Source: Paraglaciecola mesophila KMM 241
GTDB lineage: Bacteria; Pseudomonadota; Gammaproteobacteria; Enterobacterales; Alteromonadaceae
Assembly: GCF_000315015.1 (NCBI RefSeq)
Contig: NZ_BAEP01000047.1
Span: 166,835-230,834, forward strand
Direction: 5' to 3'
DNA: 64,000 bases
Part shown: positions 45,780 to 56,230 of the stretch, piece by piece
Numbering within the stretch: position 1 is the first letter of the stretch
Layout: each line of letters opens with the position of its first letter
Made by a program: the position numbers and the translations under genes
The notes under the pieces: generated by a model
The model's database searches: none
What the model saw: the letters and a program-made list of their open reading frames with translations, nothing else
Told to the model about the DNA's origin: nothing

Positions 45780-47621
45780 ATGTTTTCATTTTTTGAACGG
45801 TTAGTAGAGCCGTTCCCACAGAATATGCCTGAGCAACCTCCAGAAGGCTTGGTGGCGTTTTGTCGTTATTACTCCAAAGGTATGTGGCCGGCTATTTTTG
45901 CAGTATCGATTCTTGCAGCAGCTATCGCCATGTTAGAAGTGTCGTTATTTGGGTTTGTTGGGCAGTTAGTCGATTGGCTAGCGACTAAGGATCCTGACAC
46001 TTTCTTAGCCCAAGAAAAAAGTAGCTTGATATGGATGGGAGCCGTGGTACTGGTGATTTTGCCTAGCTGCGTAGCGCTGCAATCACTGATTAACCACCAA
46101 ACACTCATGGGTAATTACCCCATGCGCATTCGTTGGCAAGCACACCGGTATTTGATTGGCCAAAGTATCAGCTTTTTCCAAAATGAATTTGCCGGTCGCA
46201 TCGCCACGAAAGTCATGCAAACTGCGTTGTCGGTTCGTCAGTCGGTTATGCAGCTACTTAATTTATTGGTGTATATCAGTGTCTACTTTCTCAGTATCGT
46301 GGTCATGGTGTTTAGCATTGATTGGCGATTGAGTTTACCTTTACTCCTTTGGTTGTGCATATACATAGGTGTTCTACGTTACTTTGTGCCGCGATTAAAA
46401 CGAGTTGCTCAGCGCCAAGCTGATGCACGCAGTGTGATGACCGGGAGAATAGTCGATAGTTATAGCAATATTGCCACTGTTAAGCTTTTCTCGCACACCA
46501 GCCGTGAAGCCGATTATGCCTATGAGGGTATGAATGGTTTCTTACAAACGGTTCATCCGCAAATGCGTTTGGTTACCTTACTTAACACCTGTGTGTGGTT
46601 CAGTAATGCACTGTTAGTATTCTCTATCAGCGCTTTAGCTATGTACCTTTGGTTAGAAAAAGTTGTGACGCCAGGGGATATCGCCATTGCTATTACGTTG
46701 TGCCTTCGCTTAAACGGCATGTCTCAATGGATCATGTGGGAAGTATCATCCCTTTTTGAAAATATCGGTACAGTACAAGACGGGATCAATACCTTGTCTA
46801 AACCGACGGCGGTTAAAGACATTGATAATGCGCCGCCTCTTACCGTCAGTGGTGGGGCGATTACCTTTTCAGATGTGACATTTAATTACCCTGGACCTAA
46901 AAATAGACAGATAGAGGTATTCAACAACCTTAATATCGATATAAAACCCGGTGAAAAAGTTGGGTTAGTTGGTCGCTCGGGTGCGGGTAAATCAACCTTA
47001 GTTAACTTGTTACTGCGCTTCTTTGATGTGCAAAGCGGCAAGATATTGATCGACGGCCAAGACGTGAGCGAAATTAGCCAGGAGAGCTTACGTTCTCATA
47101 TCAGTATGGTTACCCAAGATACATCGCTGCTACATCGCTCTGTGCGCGACAATATTTTATATGGTCGGTTAGGCGCCAGTGAAGAAGAAATGTTGGCTGC
47201 TGCGAAACAAGCCGAATCCCATGAATTTATTCAAAATCTATCCGATTTACATGGGCAAACAGGTTACGATGCACAAGTTGGCGAGCGTGGCGTTAAGTTA
47301 TCGGGGGGGCAGCGCCAACGTATCGCCATCGCGCGAGTAATGCTTAAAGATGCCCCCATTCTTATTCTGGATGAGGCTACGTCGGCTTTAGATTCTGAAG
47401 TAGAAGCCGCTATACAAGAGTGTCTCAACAAGGTAATGGAAAATAAAACGGTTTTAGCCATTGCCCACAGATTGTCGACTATCGCGCAAATGGATCGATT
47501 ATTAGTGTTGGATGAAGGTCGTATAATTGAGTCGGGTACACATAATGAGCTATTGGCGCACAATGGTATTTACGCCAAGTTATGGGCCCATCAAACCGGT
47601 GGTTTTATTGGTGTTGAGTAA
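45780..47621 (+). CDS. ABC exporter, fused membrane and ATPase domains
   Basis: 613 residues: a six-helix type I exporter membrane domain (about 35-330) followed by an ATPase domain with Walker A GRSGAGKST (about 397-405), Q-loop VTQDTSLL, signature LSGGQRQRIAIARV, Walker B ILILDEATSALD and H-loop AHRLST. Works as a homodimer, probably exporting lipids, drugs or peptides. No substrate genes adjoin and the family assignment does not settle the cargo. Followed by a good terminator. Confidence 0.93.
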   Translation: MFSFFERLVEPFPQNMPEQPPEGLVAFCRYYSKGMWPAIFAVSILAAAIAMLEVSLFGFVGQLVDWLATKDPDTFLAQEKSSLIWMGAVVLVILPSCVALQSLINHQTLMGNYPMRIRWQAHRYLIGQSISFFQNEFAGRIATKVMQTALSVRQSVMQLLNLLVYISVYFLSIVVMVFSIDWRLSLPLLLWLCIYIGVLRYFVPRLKRVAQRQADARSVMTGRIVDSYSNIATVKLFSHTSREADYAYEGMNGFLQTVHPQMRLVTLLNTCVWFSNALLVFSISALAMYLWLEKVVTPGDIAIAITLCLRLNGMSQWIMWEVSSLFENIGTVQDGINTLSKPTAVKDIDNAPPLTVSGGAITFSDVTFNYPGPKNRQIEVFNNLNIDIKPGEKVGLVGRSGAGKSTLVNLLLRFFDVQSGKILIDGQDVSEISQESLRSHISMVTQDTSLLHRSVRDNILYGRLGASEEEMLAAAKQAESHEFIQNLSDLHGQTGYDAQVGERGVKLSGGQRQRIAIARVMLKDAPILILDEATSALDSEVEAAIQECLNKVMENKTVLAIAHRLSTIAQMDRLLVLDEGRIIESGTHNELLAHNGIYAKLWAHQTGGFIGVE

Positions 47622-47626
47622 AGACC

Positions 47627-47667
47627 AGGATAAAGCATACATTCACTGTACGCTTTATCCTCGTTTT
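47627..47667 (+). terminator. Hairpin terminator of the ABC exporter
   Basis: GGATAAAGCATAC pairs with GTACGCTTTATCC (one mismatched position) around an ATTCACT loop, followed by TCGTTTT. Confidence 0.75.
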
Positions 47668-47671
47668 CACC

Positions 47672-47699
47672 TTGTATAACACCGACTAATAAGTATAAT
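47672..47699 (+). promoter_or_regulatory. Probable promoter of the tRNA-Trp/secE/nusG unit
   Basis: TTGTAT, 16-base spacer, TATAAT, then a GC-rich discriminator (CGCCTCCC) typical of growth-rate-controlled stable-RNA promoters. About 125 bases upstream of the tRNA. Confidence 0.6.
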
Positions 47700-47774
47700 A
47701 CGCCTCCCTCCTTATTAGTGATTCTAAATTTTTCCACAAAAATCTAAGACGTCATAAGGATGGTGTAAGTAAAT

Positions 47775-47809
47775 TTAATCACTCAATTACGTGATAAATG
47801 AGTGATTAA
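47775..47809. other. Inverted repeat in the tRNA-Trp leader
   Basis: Perfect 11-bp arms TTAATCACTCA and TGAGTGATTAA with a 13-base loop, 13 bases before the tRNA. Could be a leader hairpin, a processing signal or an operator. Confidence 0.45.
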
Positions 47810-47821
47810 AAGTAGTATTTT

Positions 47822-47898
47822 AGGGGTGTAGTTCCAATTGGTAGAACAGCGGTCTCCAAAACCGATGGCTGGGGGTTCGAATCCCTCCACCCCTGCCA
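47822..47898 (+). tRNA. tRNA-Trp (anticodon CCA)
   Basis: 77-base cloverleaf with encoded CCA. Acceptor AGGGGTG pairs with CACCCCT, the anticodon loop CTCCAAA reads CCA, and the T loop TTCGAAT is standard. Closely resembles E. coli tRNA-Trp, with one extra D-loop base. It lies upstream of secE on the same strand, so the primary transcript probably continues through secE-nusG. Confidence 0.97.
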
Positions 47899-48072
47899 AA
47901 TTAGGTTAAAGTTCAGAGGCGTAAAACTGCAGCTGAATAGTAAAAATGTAGAAGGTAGAGGGACGAGAACGCCCACGGGTTTGACAAGTCGTCTGGAACG
48001 ATTTGAACCGCGTCAGCGCCGCTTGCGGTCAGTTACAAGGATGTAACTGAGATCATCCCTCCACCCCTGCCA
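47899..48072 (+). repeat. 174-bp tRNA-tail repeat element after tRNA-Trp
   Basis: The last 18 bases of the tRNA (ATCCCTCCACCCCTGCCA, 47881-47898) recur exactly at 48055-48072, so the 174 bases after the tRNA end with a copy of its 3' end. The inserted part has a 9-bp hairpin TCAGTTACA/TGTAACTGA with an AGGA loop (48029-48050), a CCGC-TT-GCGG hairpin before it, and no plausible frame. This resembles the 178-bp repeats with a 19-bp tRNA-tail copy after E. coli tyrT. Confidence 0.8.
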
Positions 48073-48153
48073 CTTTTGGCATTGAAACTAAGTGTATAGG
48101 CAGACGTTTGCAGCATTGATGACGTCGCGATTAAGTTAGTATTAGGTAATAGC

Positions 48154-48531
48154 ATGAGCGAAAAAGCGGAAAATAGTTCAAACCCATTAGACTTAGTTAA
48201 ATGGCTAGTTGTTTTGGTTTTGTTAGGTGGTGCGGTTGCAGCAAATTCCATCTATGAAGATATATCAGTACTTTATCGCGCACTTGGTGTAGTCGCAGCT
48301 GTCCTTGTTGCCGGTTTTATTGCCGCTTCAACGGAAAAAGGTAGCAGCTTTCTGACCTTCGCTAAAGATGCCCGCACAGAAGTACGAAAAGTTGTTTGGC
48401 CCACCCGCCAAGAAGCAACGCAGACGACAATTATTGTTTTAGTTGCTACAGCCTTCATGTCACTAGTACTGTGGGGCCTTGACCTCATTATCGTACAATT
48501 AGTTTCTTTTATCACCGGCTTAGGAATTTAA
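48154..48531 (+). CDS. secE: SecE, preprotein translocase subunit
   Basis: 125 residues with three membrane segments, as in enterobacterial SecE. It clamps SecY in the translocon. The conserved cytoplasmic helix [17 protein letters not shown] before the last membrane segment is diagnostic. Two bases separate it from nusG. The start has TTAGGTAAT upstream. Confidence 0.97.
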   Translation: MSEKAENSSNPLDLVKWLVVLVLLGGAVAANSIYEDISVLYRALGVVAAVLVAGFIAASTEKGSSFLTFAKDARTEVRKVVWPTRQEATQTTIIVLVATAFMSLVLWGLDLIIVQLVSFITGLGI

Positions 48532-48533
48532 TC

Positions 48534-49106
48534 ATGTCAGAAATTACAGAAAATGCGGACGTGCCAGAGAAGTCAGATAAAAAGTGGTATGTCGTTCAGG
48601 CGTTCTCTCAATATGAAGGGCGTGTGAAAAAGACACTTCTTGAATATATCAAAATGCACGAAATGGAAGATTCTTTCGGAGAGATACTTGTTCCTACCGA
48701 AGAAGTCATCGAAATGCGTTCTGGCCAACAACGTAAGAGTGAGCGTAAGTTCTTCCCAGGTTACGTATTGGTGCAAATGGATATGAACGAGGATTCATGG
48801 CACTTAGTGAAAAGTGTTCCTCGTGTACTTGGTTTCATCGGTGGTACATCTGACCGCCCAGCGCCTATCACCACAAAAGAAGCTAATGCTATTTTGAATC
48901 GCCTTGAAGAAGGCGTTGATAAGCCAAAACCAAAAACATTGTTCGAGCCAGGCGAAGTGGTACGTGTTACCGATGGTCCTTTTGCTGACTTTAATGGTGT
49001 GGTTGAAGAAGTCGATTATGAAAAGAGCCGCTTAAAAGTATCGGTGCTTATTTTTGGTCGTTCAACACCAGTCGAATTAGAATTCGGCCAAGTCGAGAAG
49101 GGATAA
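48534..49106 (+). CDS. nusG: Transcription elongation/termination factor NusG
   Basis: 190 residues. NGN domain ([34 protein letters not shown]) and C-terminal KOW domain ([33 protein letters not shown]), read as motifs. Binds RNA polymerase and links to Rho or ribosomal S10. Forms a unit with secE and ends in a terminator before the rplKA promoter. Confidence 0.98.
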   Translation: MSEITENADVPEKSDKKWYVVQAFSQYEGRVKKTLLEYIKMHEMEDSFGEILVPTEEVIEMRSGQQRKSERKFFPGYVLVQMDMNEDSWHLVKSVPRVLGFIGGTSDRPAPITTKEANAILNRLEEGVDKPKPKTLFEPGEVVRVTDGPFADFNGVVEEVDYEKSRLKVSVLIFGRSTPVELEFGQVEKG

Positions 49107-49176
49107 TTTAAATTCTTTAGGTGCACTGCACCGCCTGAATTATCGGCAAACTCTCGGATGACGTCGAAAAAATAAA

Positions 49177-49206
49177 AAGAAAGATGTCCAAACGACATCT
49201 TTTTTG
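49177..49206 (+). terminator. Rho-independent terminator of secE-nusG
   Basis: AAGATGTC/GACATCTT stem with a CAAAC loop and a T6 run, with an A-rich flank upstream. Confidence 0.88.
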
Positions 49207-49272
49207 ATTTTAAACCGAAAATTATTCAGTTTATGCTTTCGTCATAAATTGGATAAAGTTCGTACATAATGG

Positions 49273-49301
49273 TTGCGCAGGCTTAGTAGTTAGTCTATAC
49301 T
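49273..49301 (+). promoter_or_regulatory. Promoter of rplKA (L11 operon)
   Basis: TTGCGC, 17-base spacer, TATACT, then TCGCGGCCC, a GC-rich discriminator as expected for stringently controlled ribosomal-protein promoters. Confidence 0.75.
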
Positions 49302-49390
49302 TCGCGGCCCTTTTTGTTGAACGGGAAGCCAATTAAGCAAGCATTCTCAGTGTTTGCGAGGCGTCTGACCCATTAATTGAGAGTATTATC

Positions 49391-49819
49391 ATGGCTAAAA
49401 AAGTCACAGGCATTATCAAGTTACAGGTTGCGGCTGGTGCTGCTAACCCAAGTCCGCCAGTTGGTCCAGCATTGGGTCAAAAAGGCGTTAACATCATGGA
49501 ATTCTGTAAAGCATTCAACGCTAAAACAGGTGACATGGAAAAAGGTTCTCCCGTTCCAGTAGAAATTACTGTTTACGAAGACCGTTCTTTCACATTCGAA
49601 ACCAAGACATCACCTGCCTCTTACATGCTTAAGAAAGCGGCTGGTATCAAAAGTGGTTCTGGTCGTCCTAACACTGAAAAAGTGGGTAAAGTGACTCTTG
49701 CGCAACTAGAAGAAATTGCTAAAGCGAAAGAACCAGATCTAACTGCAGCTGATTTAGAAGCAGCTGTTCGCACCATCGCTGGCTCTGCACGCAGCATGGG
49801 CTTGGTAGTAGAGGGATAA
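49391..49819 (+). CDS. rplK: 50S ribosomal protein L11
   Basis: 142 residues, the E. coli length. Binds 23S rRNA at the GTPase-associated centre and is needed for RelA activation. [22 protein letters not shown], the proline-rich hinge, and the C-terminal [11 protein letters not shown] segment are typical. Three bases separate it from rplA. Confidence 0.99.
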   Translation: MAKKVTGIIKLQVAAGAANPSPPVGPALGQKGVNIMEFCKAFNAKTGDMEKGSPVPVEITVYEDRSFTFETKTSPASYMLKKAAGIKSGSGRPNTEKVGKVTLAQLEEIAKAKEPDLTAADLEAAVRTIAGSARSMGLVVEG

Positions 49820-49822
49820 GAA

Positions 49823-50524
49823 ATGGCTAAATTAACTAAACGCGCTCGTCTTGTACGTGACAAAGTAGAAGCGACGAAAGAATATGATTTCAATGAAGCC
49901 GTTGCTTTGTTGAAAGAGCTTGCTACCGCAAAATTCGCTGAAAGTGTTGATGTTGCTGTAAATCTTGGCATTGACGCACGTAAATCTGATCAAAACGTTC
50001 GTGGCGCAACTGTGCTTCCTAACGGTACTGGTAAAGAAGTACGTGTTGCTGTTTTCACTCAAGGTGCAAACGCTGAAGCAGCTAAAGAAGCTGGTGCTGA
50101 CATCGTTGGTATGGAAGACCTAGCTGAGCAAGTTAAGAAAGGCGAAATGAACTTTGACGTAGTTGTTGCATCTCCTGATGCAATGCGCGTTGTAGGTATG
50201 TTAGGCCAAATCTTAGGCCCACGTGGTTTAATGCCTAACCCTAAAACGGGTACAGTAACACCAGACGTGGCTACAGCGGTTAAGAATGCTAAAGCTGGTC
50301 AGGTACGTTACCGCAACGACAAGAATGGTATCATTCATGCCAGCATCGGTAAGATTGCTTTTGAAAGCAACCAAATCGAAGAAAACTTAGCTGCTCTAAT
50401 TGAAGCTGTTAAGAAAGCTAAGCCTTCATCGGCTAAAGGCGTATACATTAAGAAAATCAGCTTAAGCACTACTATGGGCGCGGGTATTACCATCGACCAA
50501 GCTAGTTTAACAGCAGCAAGCTAA
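49823..50524 (+). CDS. rplA: 50S ribosomal protein L1
   Basis: 233 residues. Forms the mobile L1 stalk and, in E. coli, represses its own operon by binding the rplKA leader. Signature segments: [41 protein letters not shown] [20 protein letters not shown], and [13 protein letters not shown]. Second gene of the L11 operon. Confidence 0.99.
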   Translation: MAKLTKRARLVRDKVEATKEYDFNEAVALLKELATAKFAESVDVAVNLGIDARKSDQNVRGATVLPNGTGKEVRVAVFTQGANAEAAKEAGADIVGMEDLAEQVKKGEMNFDVVVASPDAMRVVGMLGQILGPRGLMPNPKTGTVTPDVATAVKNAKAGQVRYRNDKNGIIHASIGKIAFESNQIEENLAALIEAVKKAKPSSAKGVYIKKISLSTTMGAGITIDQASLTAAS

Positions 50525-50888
50525 TTTTAGCCTTAGTTTAGCTAAGGCACTTGTAAGTAGTTGAATTTTTAACTACTTATTCTCTCTAGAAAGGTATGGG
50601 TTGGAGTCATTGTTTTTATTAACACGTGACTCCCGTCCAAGACCGCAGGCGTAAAGCAGTAACTGAAGTAAGAGAGCAGTTACACAGATTGCAAAATCTT
50701 AAATGCTTTACTTAAAACAATAGCCTGCGCAGACGGTGATTTCGACTCAGACTCTCTGGGATTAACGAACACCGTAGAGCGGTAGAATATTTAGCCTGAA
50801 TTAATCAAGTTAAGCGTTCTATCAATCTGTGAATCCTGAAAAGTGTTATTACGTAATAGGCTTTTCAGACTTAAAGAAGGTGAACACA
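50525..50888 (+). promoter_or_regulatory. rplJ leader region (L10 autoregulation expected)
   Basis: 364 bases without a gene. It contains several complementary stretches, for example GACCGCAGGCG near 50641 and GCCTGCGCAGACGGT near 50733, that could form long-range helices. In E. coli this region carries the promoter and the L10(L12)4 binding site that represses rplJL; the same is inferred from position here. AGAAGG lies eight bases before the rplJ GTG. Confidence 0.55.
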
Positions 50889-51407
50889 GTGGCACTAGGC
50901 TTAGCAGCAAAGAAAGAGATCGTCGCAGAAGTTAGCGACATGGCATCTCAAGCTCTATCCGTTGCCGTTGCTGAATACCGTGGTATGGAAGTTTCAGAAC
51001 TAACTGAACTTCGTGTTAAAGCTCGTGAGCAAGGCGTATATCTAAAAGTTGTTAGAAATACCCTAGCTAAGCGCGCTTTGGCCGAAACTAAGTTCTCTGA
51101 TTTGGAAAGTGCCTTAACTGGTCCGTTAATTTACGGATTTTCGATTGAAGCACCAGGCGGTGCGGCGCGTCTTTTTAAAGACTTTGCTAAAACGAATGCC
51201 AAGTTAAACGTAACTGCCCTTTCTATTGGTAGTGGTCTATTGGGTCCTGAGAAGTTGGACGCAGTAGCTGCATTGCCTACCCGCGACGAAGCGCTTGCGA
51301 GATTGCTTGCAACCTTCAAAGCACCTGTTGGGAAGTTCGTTCAAACTGTTAACGAAATTCCTTCCAAGTTTGTGCGCGTATTGGCAGCGATCAAAGAAAC
51401 CAAATAA
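50889..51407 (+). CDS. rplJ: 50S ribosomal protein L10
   Basis: 172 residues from the GTG at 50889 ([16 protein letters not shown]), which aligns with the E. coli start. A more upstream ATG-like frame at 50829 would add 20 non-conserved residues and leave AGAAGG unused. L10 anchors the L7/L12 stalk through its C-terminal helix. [26 protein letters not shown] and [17 protein letters not shown] are conserved (read as motifs). Confidence 0.97.
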   Translation: MALGLAAKKEIVAEVSDMASQALSVAVAEYRGMEVSELTELRVKAREQGVYLKVVRNTLAKRALAETKFSDLESALTGPLIYGFSIEAPGGAARLFKDFAKTNAKLNVTALSIGSGLLGPEKLDAVAALPTRDEALARLLATFKAPVGKFVQTVNEIPSKFVRVLAAIKETK

Positions 51408-51462
51408 TTTGGTTCCTTTGTACATATAATTTTTTAATCATTAAACCCAGGAGTTTAGAGAA

Positions 51463-51834
51463 ATGGCTCTAACCAAAGAAGATATTTTAAACGCAATTGC
51501 TGAAATGCCAGTAATGGACCTTGTTGAGCTTATCGAAGCTGCAGAAGAAAAATTCGGTGTAACAGCGACTGCTGCTGTTGCTGCCGCTGCTCCTGCTGCT
51601 GGCGGTGAAGCTGCTGCAGAACAAACTGAATTCGATGTTGTTTTGACATCTTTCGGTGGTAACAAAGTTGCTGTAATCAAAGCGGTACGTGGCGCAACTG
51701 GTCTTGGCTTGAAAGAAGCTAAAGAAGTAGTTGAAGCTGCACCGAAAGCGATTAAAGAAGGCGTTGCTAAAGAAGAAGCTGAAGAACTTAAGAAGACGCT
51801 TGAAGAAGCTGGCGCTGAAGTTGAGCTTAAGTAA
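51463..51834 (+). CDS. rplL: 50S ribosomal protein L7/L12
   Basis: 123 residues. N-terminal dimerisation domain ([23 protein letters not shown]), an Ala-rich hinge (about 37-52) and the C-terminal factor-binding domain ([35 protein letters not shown]). Present in multiple copies on the ribosome and recruits translation GTPases. Followed by a hairpin that probably lets part of the transcripts continue into rpoBC. Confidence 0.99.
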   Translation: MALTKEDILNAIAEMPVMDLVELIEAAEEKFGVTATAAVAAAAPAAGGEAAAEQTEFDVVLTSFGGNKVAVIKAVRGATGLGLKEAKEVVEAAPKAIKEGVAKEEAEELKKTLEEAGAEVELK

Positions 51835-51869
51835 TCTGTCTAACGACAGGTTACTAGCCTGAAAAGGCT

Positions 51870-51902
51870 TAGGCTGGTGATTTTATAATCACCAGCCTTT
51901 TT
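51870..51902 (+). terminator. rplL-rpoB intergenic attenuator
   Basis: AGGCTGGTGATT/AATCACCAGCCT stem with a short loop and a T5 run. By analogy with E. coli it should terminate partially, setting the rplL to rpoBC ratio. Confidence 0.85.
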
Positions 51903-52111
51903 GCGCTGTAGGATAAAGTATTTTCATCCTTTAAAATTTATTCTATTTGTTAGCGCAAATTACATTTAAACCTAAATAAAACCAATAAGTTAAGTAAGCC
52001 TCTTAATGACTTTGGTAAACGGTTAAAGTGTAAAATAAAGGGTGCTGGAAGTTTGCTTTATAGAAAATCTATTTAGCAAGTTGGGTCAAAAATCGGCAGG
52101 CTGAGGAACCC

Positions 52112-55100
52112 ATGGTTTACTCTTATAGCGAAAAGAAACGTATCCGTAAGGATTTTGGCAAACGCCCACAGGTATTGGAAATACCGTATCTACTTTCAAT
52201 CCAGCTAGATTCTTTTAAAAAGTTTATTGACCTTGACGTCGATGGTCAGCATGGACTGGAAGCAGCATTTCGATCAGTTTTCCCAATAAAAAGTTACTCT
52301 GGTAACGCAGAATTACAGTACGTAAGTTACCGTTTAGGTGAGCCCGTATTTGACGTAAAAGAATGTCAAATCCGTGGTGTAACCTTTTCAGCGCCTTTGC
52401 GTGTTAAATTGCGTTTAGTGTTGTTCGATCGTGAAGCAGCACCAGGCACAGTAAAAGACATCAAAGAGCAAGAAGTTTACATGGGCGAAATTCCGCTCAT
52501 GACTGAAAATGGAACTTTCGTCATTAACGGTACTGAGCGAGTCATCGTATCTCAGTTACACCGTTCGCCAGGCGTATTCTTTGATCACGATAAAGGTAAA
52601 ACTCACTCATCAGGTAAAGTGTTATATAACGCGCGCGTTATTCCTTACCGTGGTTCGTGGTTAGACTTTGAATTTGACCCTAAAGATAACCTTTATGTTC
52701 GTATCGATAGACGCCGCAAATTGCCCGCGACTATTATGCTACGTGCATTAGAAATTCCTACCGAAGAAATTCTTGGTATGTTCTTCGAGAAGAACCAAGT
52801 ACGTATCGACGGTAATCGTTTCATGTCTGATATCGTGCCAGATCGCCTTCGTGGTGAAACTGCGCAATTCGATATTTTAGACTCGGATGGCAATGTGCTT
52901 GTAGAAGCAGGCCGTCGTATTTCAGCTCGTCATACCCGTGCCCTTGAAAAAGCCGGTATCGTTGAACTTGAAGTACCAGCTGAATACTTAGTTGGCCGTG
53001 TATTCGCGTGTGATTACGTGGATCAAGAAACCGGTGAACTTGTTGTTGCTGCAAACGATCTATTAACACTTGAAAATGTTCTGGCACTTAAAGAAGCCGG
53101 ATATACAACGTTTGAAACTTTGTATATTAACGAACTTGATCACGGTGCTTATATCTCTGACACCTTGCGTATTGATAGCTCAACTAATCGCCTAGAAGCG
53201 TTGGTTGAAATTTATCGCATGATGCGTCCTGGTGAGCCACCAACGAAAGACGCAGCAGAAACGTTATTTACTAACTTGTTCTTCTCCGAGGATCGTTACG
53301 ATTTATCTTCTGTTGGACGTATGAAGTTCAACCGTCGTTTAGGTCGTGAAACATCTATCGGTGCTGGCACATTAGACAAAGACGACATCGTTGACGTAAT
53401 GAAGCAACTGATCACTATTCGTGACGGTAAAGACGACGTTGATGATATCGATCACTTGGGTAACCGTCGTATTCGTTCTGTTGGCGAAATGGCCGAGAAC
53501 CAATTCCGTGTTGGCCTAGTTCGTGTTGAACGTGCCGTTAAGGAACGCTTGAGCTTAGGTGATTTAGACGCTGTTATGCCGCAAGACCTTATTAATGCGA
53601 AGCCTATTTCGGCTGCGGTTAAAGAGTTCTTTGGCTCTAGCCAGTTGTCACAGTTTATGGATCAGAACAACCCGTTGTCTGAAGTAACCCATAAACGTCG
53701 TATTTCAGCCCTAGGCCCGGGTGGTCTTACACGTGAACGTGCAGGCTTTGAAGTACGAGATGTACATCCGACTCACTATGGTCGTGTATGTCCTATCGAA
53801 ACACCTGAGGGACCAAACATCGGTTTGATCAACTCGTTGGCGAGTTTTGCTCGTACCAATGATTTTGGTTTCCTAGAAACACCATATCGTAAAATTGTTG
53901 ACGGTGTAGTGACTGACGAAATCGATTACTTATCAGCAATCGAAGAAGGTCAATTCTCAATCGCACAGGCTAACGTTGTGCTTGATGAATCTGGTCGTCT
54001 TGCTGATGACTTGATCCCTTGTCGTCACCGCGGTGAAACTACATTGAAAGAAAGCTCTGAGATCACCTACATGGATGTTTCTCCGCAGCAAATCGTTTCA
54101 ATCGCTGCCAGTATCATCCCGTTCCTAGAACACGATGATGCTAACCGAGCTTTGATGGGTGCTAACATGCAACGTCAAGCAGTACCAACGCTTATCGCTG
54201 ATAAGCCACTTGTTGGTACCGGTATGGAAAAAACAGTTGCAGTTGATTCTGGTGTAACAGTTGTTGCTAAACGCGGTGGTCGTGTCGACTACGTAGATGC
54301 AAGTCGTATTGTTATTAAAGTTAATGAAGAAGAAACTGTTGCCGGCGAAGCGGGCATCGATATCTACAACTTAACTAAGTACACCCGTTCTAACCAGAAC
54401 ACCTGTATCAATCAGCGTCCTACTTGTAACGTTGGCGAGCCAATTGTTGCGGGTGACGTATTAGCCGATGGTCCATCTACTGATTTAGGTGAATTAGCGC
54501 TAGGGCAAAACATGCGTATCGCATTCATGCCTTGGAACGGTTATAACTTCGAAGATTCAATCTTGATCTCTGAGCGTGTTGCTATGGAAGATCGTTTCAC
54601 CACAATTCATATTCAAGAATTGAGCTGTGTGGCACGTGATACCAAGTTAGGGCCAGAGGAAATCAGTTCTGATATTCCAAACGTAGGTGAATCTGCGCTG
54701 GGTAAATTGGATGAATCTGGTGTTGTTTATATCGGTGCTGAAGTGAAAGGTGGCGACATTTTAGTGGGTAAAGTAACCCCTAAAGGTGAAACGCAGCTAA
54801 CACCTGAAGAGAAACTTTTACGAGCTATCTTCGGTGAAAAAGCATCTGACGTTAAAGATACTTCATTGCGCGTGCCTAACAGCGTTCGCGGTACTGTAAT
54901 TGATGTACAAGTATTTACTCGCGATGGCGTAGAAAAAGATAAGCGTGCACTTGAAATTGAAGGCATGCAGTTGCGTCAAGTGAAGAAAGATTTATCAGAT
55001 GAATTCAATATTCTTGCTGATGGTATCTTCGCTCGTGCTAAAAACTTGTTGATTAAATCAGGCATCGAAGAGTCTCGTTTAGAGTCTGCTCAACGCGAAA

Positions 55101-56140
55101 AATGGTTCGACCTAACGCTAACAGATGAAGACGCTCAAACTGAGCTTGATCAAATCGCTGAGCAGTTTGTTGAAATCAAAGCTGATTTTGATAAGAAGTT
55201 CGAAATCAAGCGACGCAAGATCACTCAAGGCGATGATCTTCAACCAGGCGTTCTTAAAATCGTTAAGGTTTACTTGGCTGTTAAACGTCAAATTCAACCT
55301 GGTGATAAGATGGCTGGTCGTCATGGTAACAAGGGTGTTATTTCAACAATTAAACCAGTTGAAGACATGCCTTACGATGTTAACGGCACGCCAGTAGATA
55401 TCGTATTGAACCCATTGGGTGTACCGTCACGTATGAACATCGGTCAGATCCTTGAGACTCACTTAGGTATGGCTGCTCATGGTATAGGCGTGAAAATCGA
55501 CCGCATGCTAAAAGAGCACGAAGAGATGGCCAAATTACGTAGCTTCCTTAAAGAGGTCTACGGTGCTGGTACAACTCACCAAGAAGTGGATCTTGATAGC
55601 TTCAGTGATGACGAAATTACCCGTCTCGCAGATAACTTGCGTAAGGGTGTGCCTATGGCAACGCCTGTGTTTGATGGTGCTACTGAGGCAGAAATTAAAC
55701 ATATGCTTACGCTTGCTGATCTTCCTGAAAGTGGACAAATCGCTTTGTTTGACGGTCGTACCGGACGTGAATTTGAACGTCCAGTAACAGTTGGCTACAT
55801 GTACATGTTGAAACTTAACCACTTGGTTGATGACAAAATGCATGCTCGTTCAACTGGCTCGTACAGCTTGGTTACACAGCAGCCGTTGGGTGGTAAAGCT
55901 CAATTCGGTGGTCAGCGCTTCGGAGAGATGGAAGTATGGGCACTGGAAGCATACGGTGCCGCTTACACCTTGCAAGAAATGTTGACAGTTAAATCTGATG
56001 ATGTGAATGGTCGTACTAAGATGTATAAAAACATCGTTGATGGTGATCATCGCATGGAACCTGGTATGCCAGAATCATTCAACGTATTGTTGAAAGAGAT
56101 TCGCTCACTAGGTATCAACATCGAGCTGGAAGAGCAATAA
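52112..56140 (+). CDS. rpoB: RNA polymerase beta subunit
   Basis: 1342 residues, the same length as E. coli. The rifampicin-binding cluster ([16 protein letters not shown] and [14 protein letters not shown]) is wild type, with no common resistance change visible. The catalytic-site region [13 protein letters not shown] and the C-terminal [24 protein letters not shown] segment (read as motifs) are intact. Precedes rpoC by 90 bases. Confidence 0.99.
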   Translation: MVYSYSEKKRIRKDFGKRPQVLEIPYLLSIQLDSFKKFIDLDVDGQHGLEAAFRSVFPIKSYSGNAELQYVSYRLGEPVFDVKECQIRGVTFSAPLRVKLRLVLFDREAAPGTVKDIKEQEVYMGEIPLMTENGTFVINGTERVIVSQLHRSPGVFFDHDKGKTHSSGKVLYNARVIPYRGSWLDFEFDPKDNLYVRIDRRRKLPATIMLRALEIPTEEILGMFFEKNQVRIDGNRFMSDIVPDRLRGETAQFDILDSDGNVLVEAGRRISARHTRALEKAGIVELEVPAEYLVGRVFACDYVDQETGELVVAANDLLTLENVLALKEAGYTTFETLYINELDHGAYISDTLRIDSSTNRLEALVEIYRMMRPGEPPTKDAAETLFTNLFFSEDRYDLSSVGRMKFNRRLGRETSIGAGTLDKDDIVDVMKQLITIRDGKDDVDDIDHLGNRRIRSVGEMAENQFRVGLVRVERAVKERLSLGDLDAVMPQDLINAKPISAAVKEFFGSSQLSQFMDQNNPLSEVTHKRRISALGPGGLTRERAGFEVRDVHPTHYGRVCPIETPEGPNIGLINSLASFARTNDFGFLETPYRKIVDGVVTDEIDYLSAIEEGQFSIAQANVVLDESGRLADDLIPCRHRGETTLKESSEITYMDVSPQQIVSIAASIIPFLEHDDANRALMGANMQRQAVPTLIADKPLVGTGMEKTVAVDSGVTVVAKRGGRVDYVDASRIVIKVNEEETVAGEAGIDIYNLTKYTRSNQNTCINQRPTCNVGEPIVAGDVLADGPSTDLGELALGQNMRIAFMPWNGYNFEDSILISERVAMEDRFTTIHIQELSCVARDTKLGPEEISSDIPNVGESALGKLDESGVVYIGAEVKGGDILVGKVTPKGETQLTPEEKLLRAIFGEKASDVKDTSLRVPNSVRGTVIDVQVFTRDGVEKDKRALEIEGMQLRQVKKDLSDEFNILADGIFARAKNLLIKSGIEESRLESAQREKWFDLTLTDEDAQTELDQIAEQFVEIKADFDKKFEIKRRKITQGDDLQPGVLKIVKVYLAVKRQIQPGDKMAGRHGNKGVISTIKPVEDMPYDVNGTPVDIVLNPLGVPSRMNIGQILETHLGMAAHGIGVKIDRMLKEHEEMAKLRSFLKEVYGAGTTHQEVDLDSFSDDEITRLADNLRKGVPMATPVFDGATEAEIKHMLTLADLPESGQIALFDGRTGREFERPVTVGYMYMLKLNHLVDDKMHARSTGSYSLVTQQPLGGKAQFGGQRFGEMEVWALEAYGAAYTLQEMLTVKSDDVNGRTKMYKNIVDGDHRMEPGMPESFNVLLKEIRSLGINIELEEQ

Positions 56141-56172
56141 GCCGCGTCTGCAGAGCTTATAGACAGGATAGT

Positions 56173-56206
56173 CTGATGGGTGTGAATCCATCCATCAGGC
56201 TTTTTC
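56173..56206 (+). terminator. Hairpin with T run between rpoB and rpoC
   Basis: CTGATGGGTG pairs with CATCCATCAG (with G-T pairs) and is followed by GCTTTTT. Terminator-like in form although it lies inside an operon that must be read through; possibly an attenuator or an mRNA-processing site. Confidence 0.5.
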
Positions 56207-56230
56207 AACTGACTCCGCTGGGAGAGTAAT

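Noticed and set aside
48055..48072. A second, partial tRNA-Trp gene
   Set aside because: Only the last 18 bases match; no anticodon or D arm precedes them. Better explained as a tRNA-tail repeat.
47881..48072. attL/attR of an integrated genetic element
   Set aside because: The direct repeats fit an attachment site, but the interval is only 174 bases and holds no integrase or any gene. Kept only as an alternative explanation.
50829..50888. N-terminal extension of L10
   Set aside because: The 20 added residues are not part of L10, and a good ribosome binding site fits the GTG at 50889.
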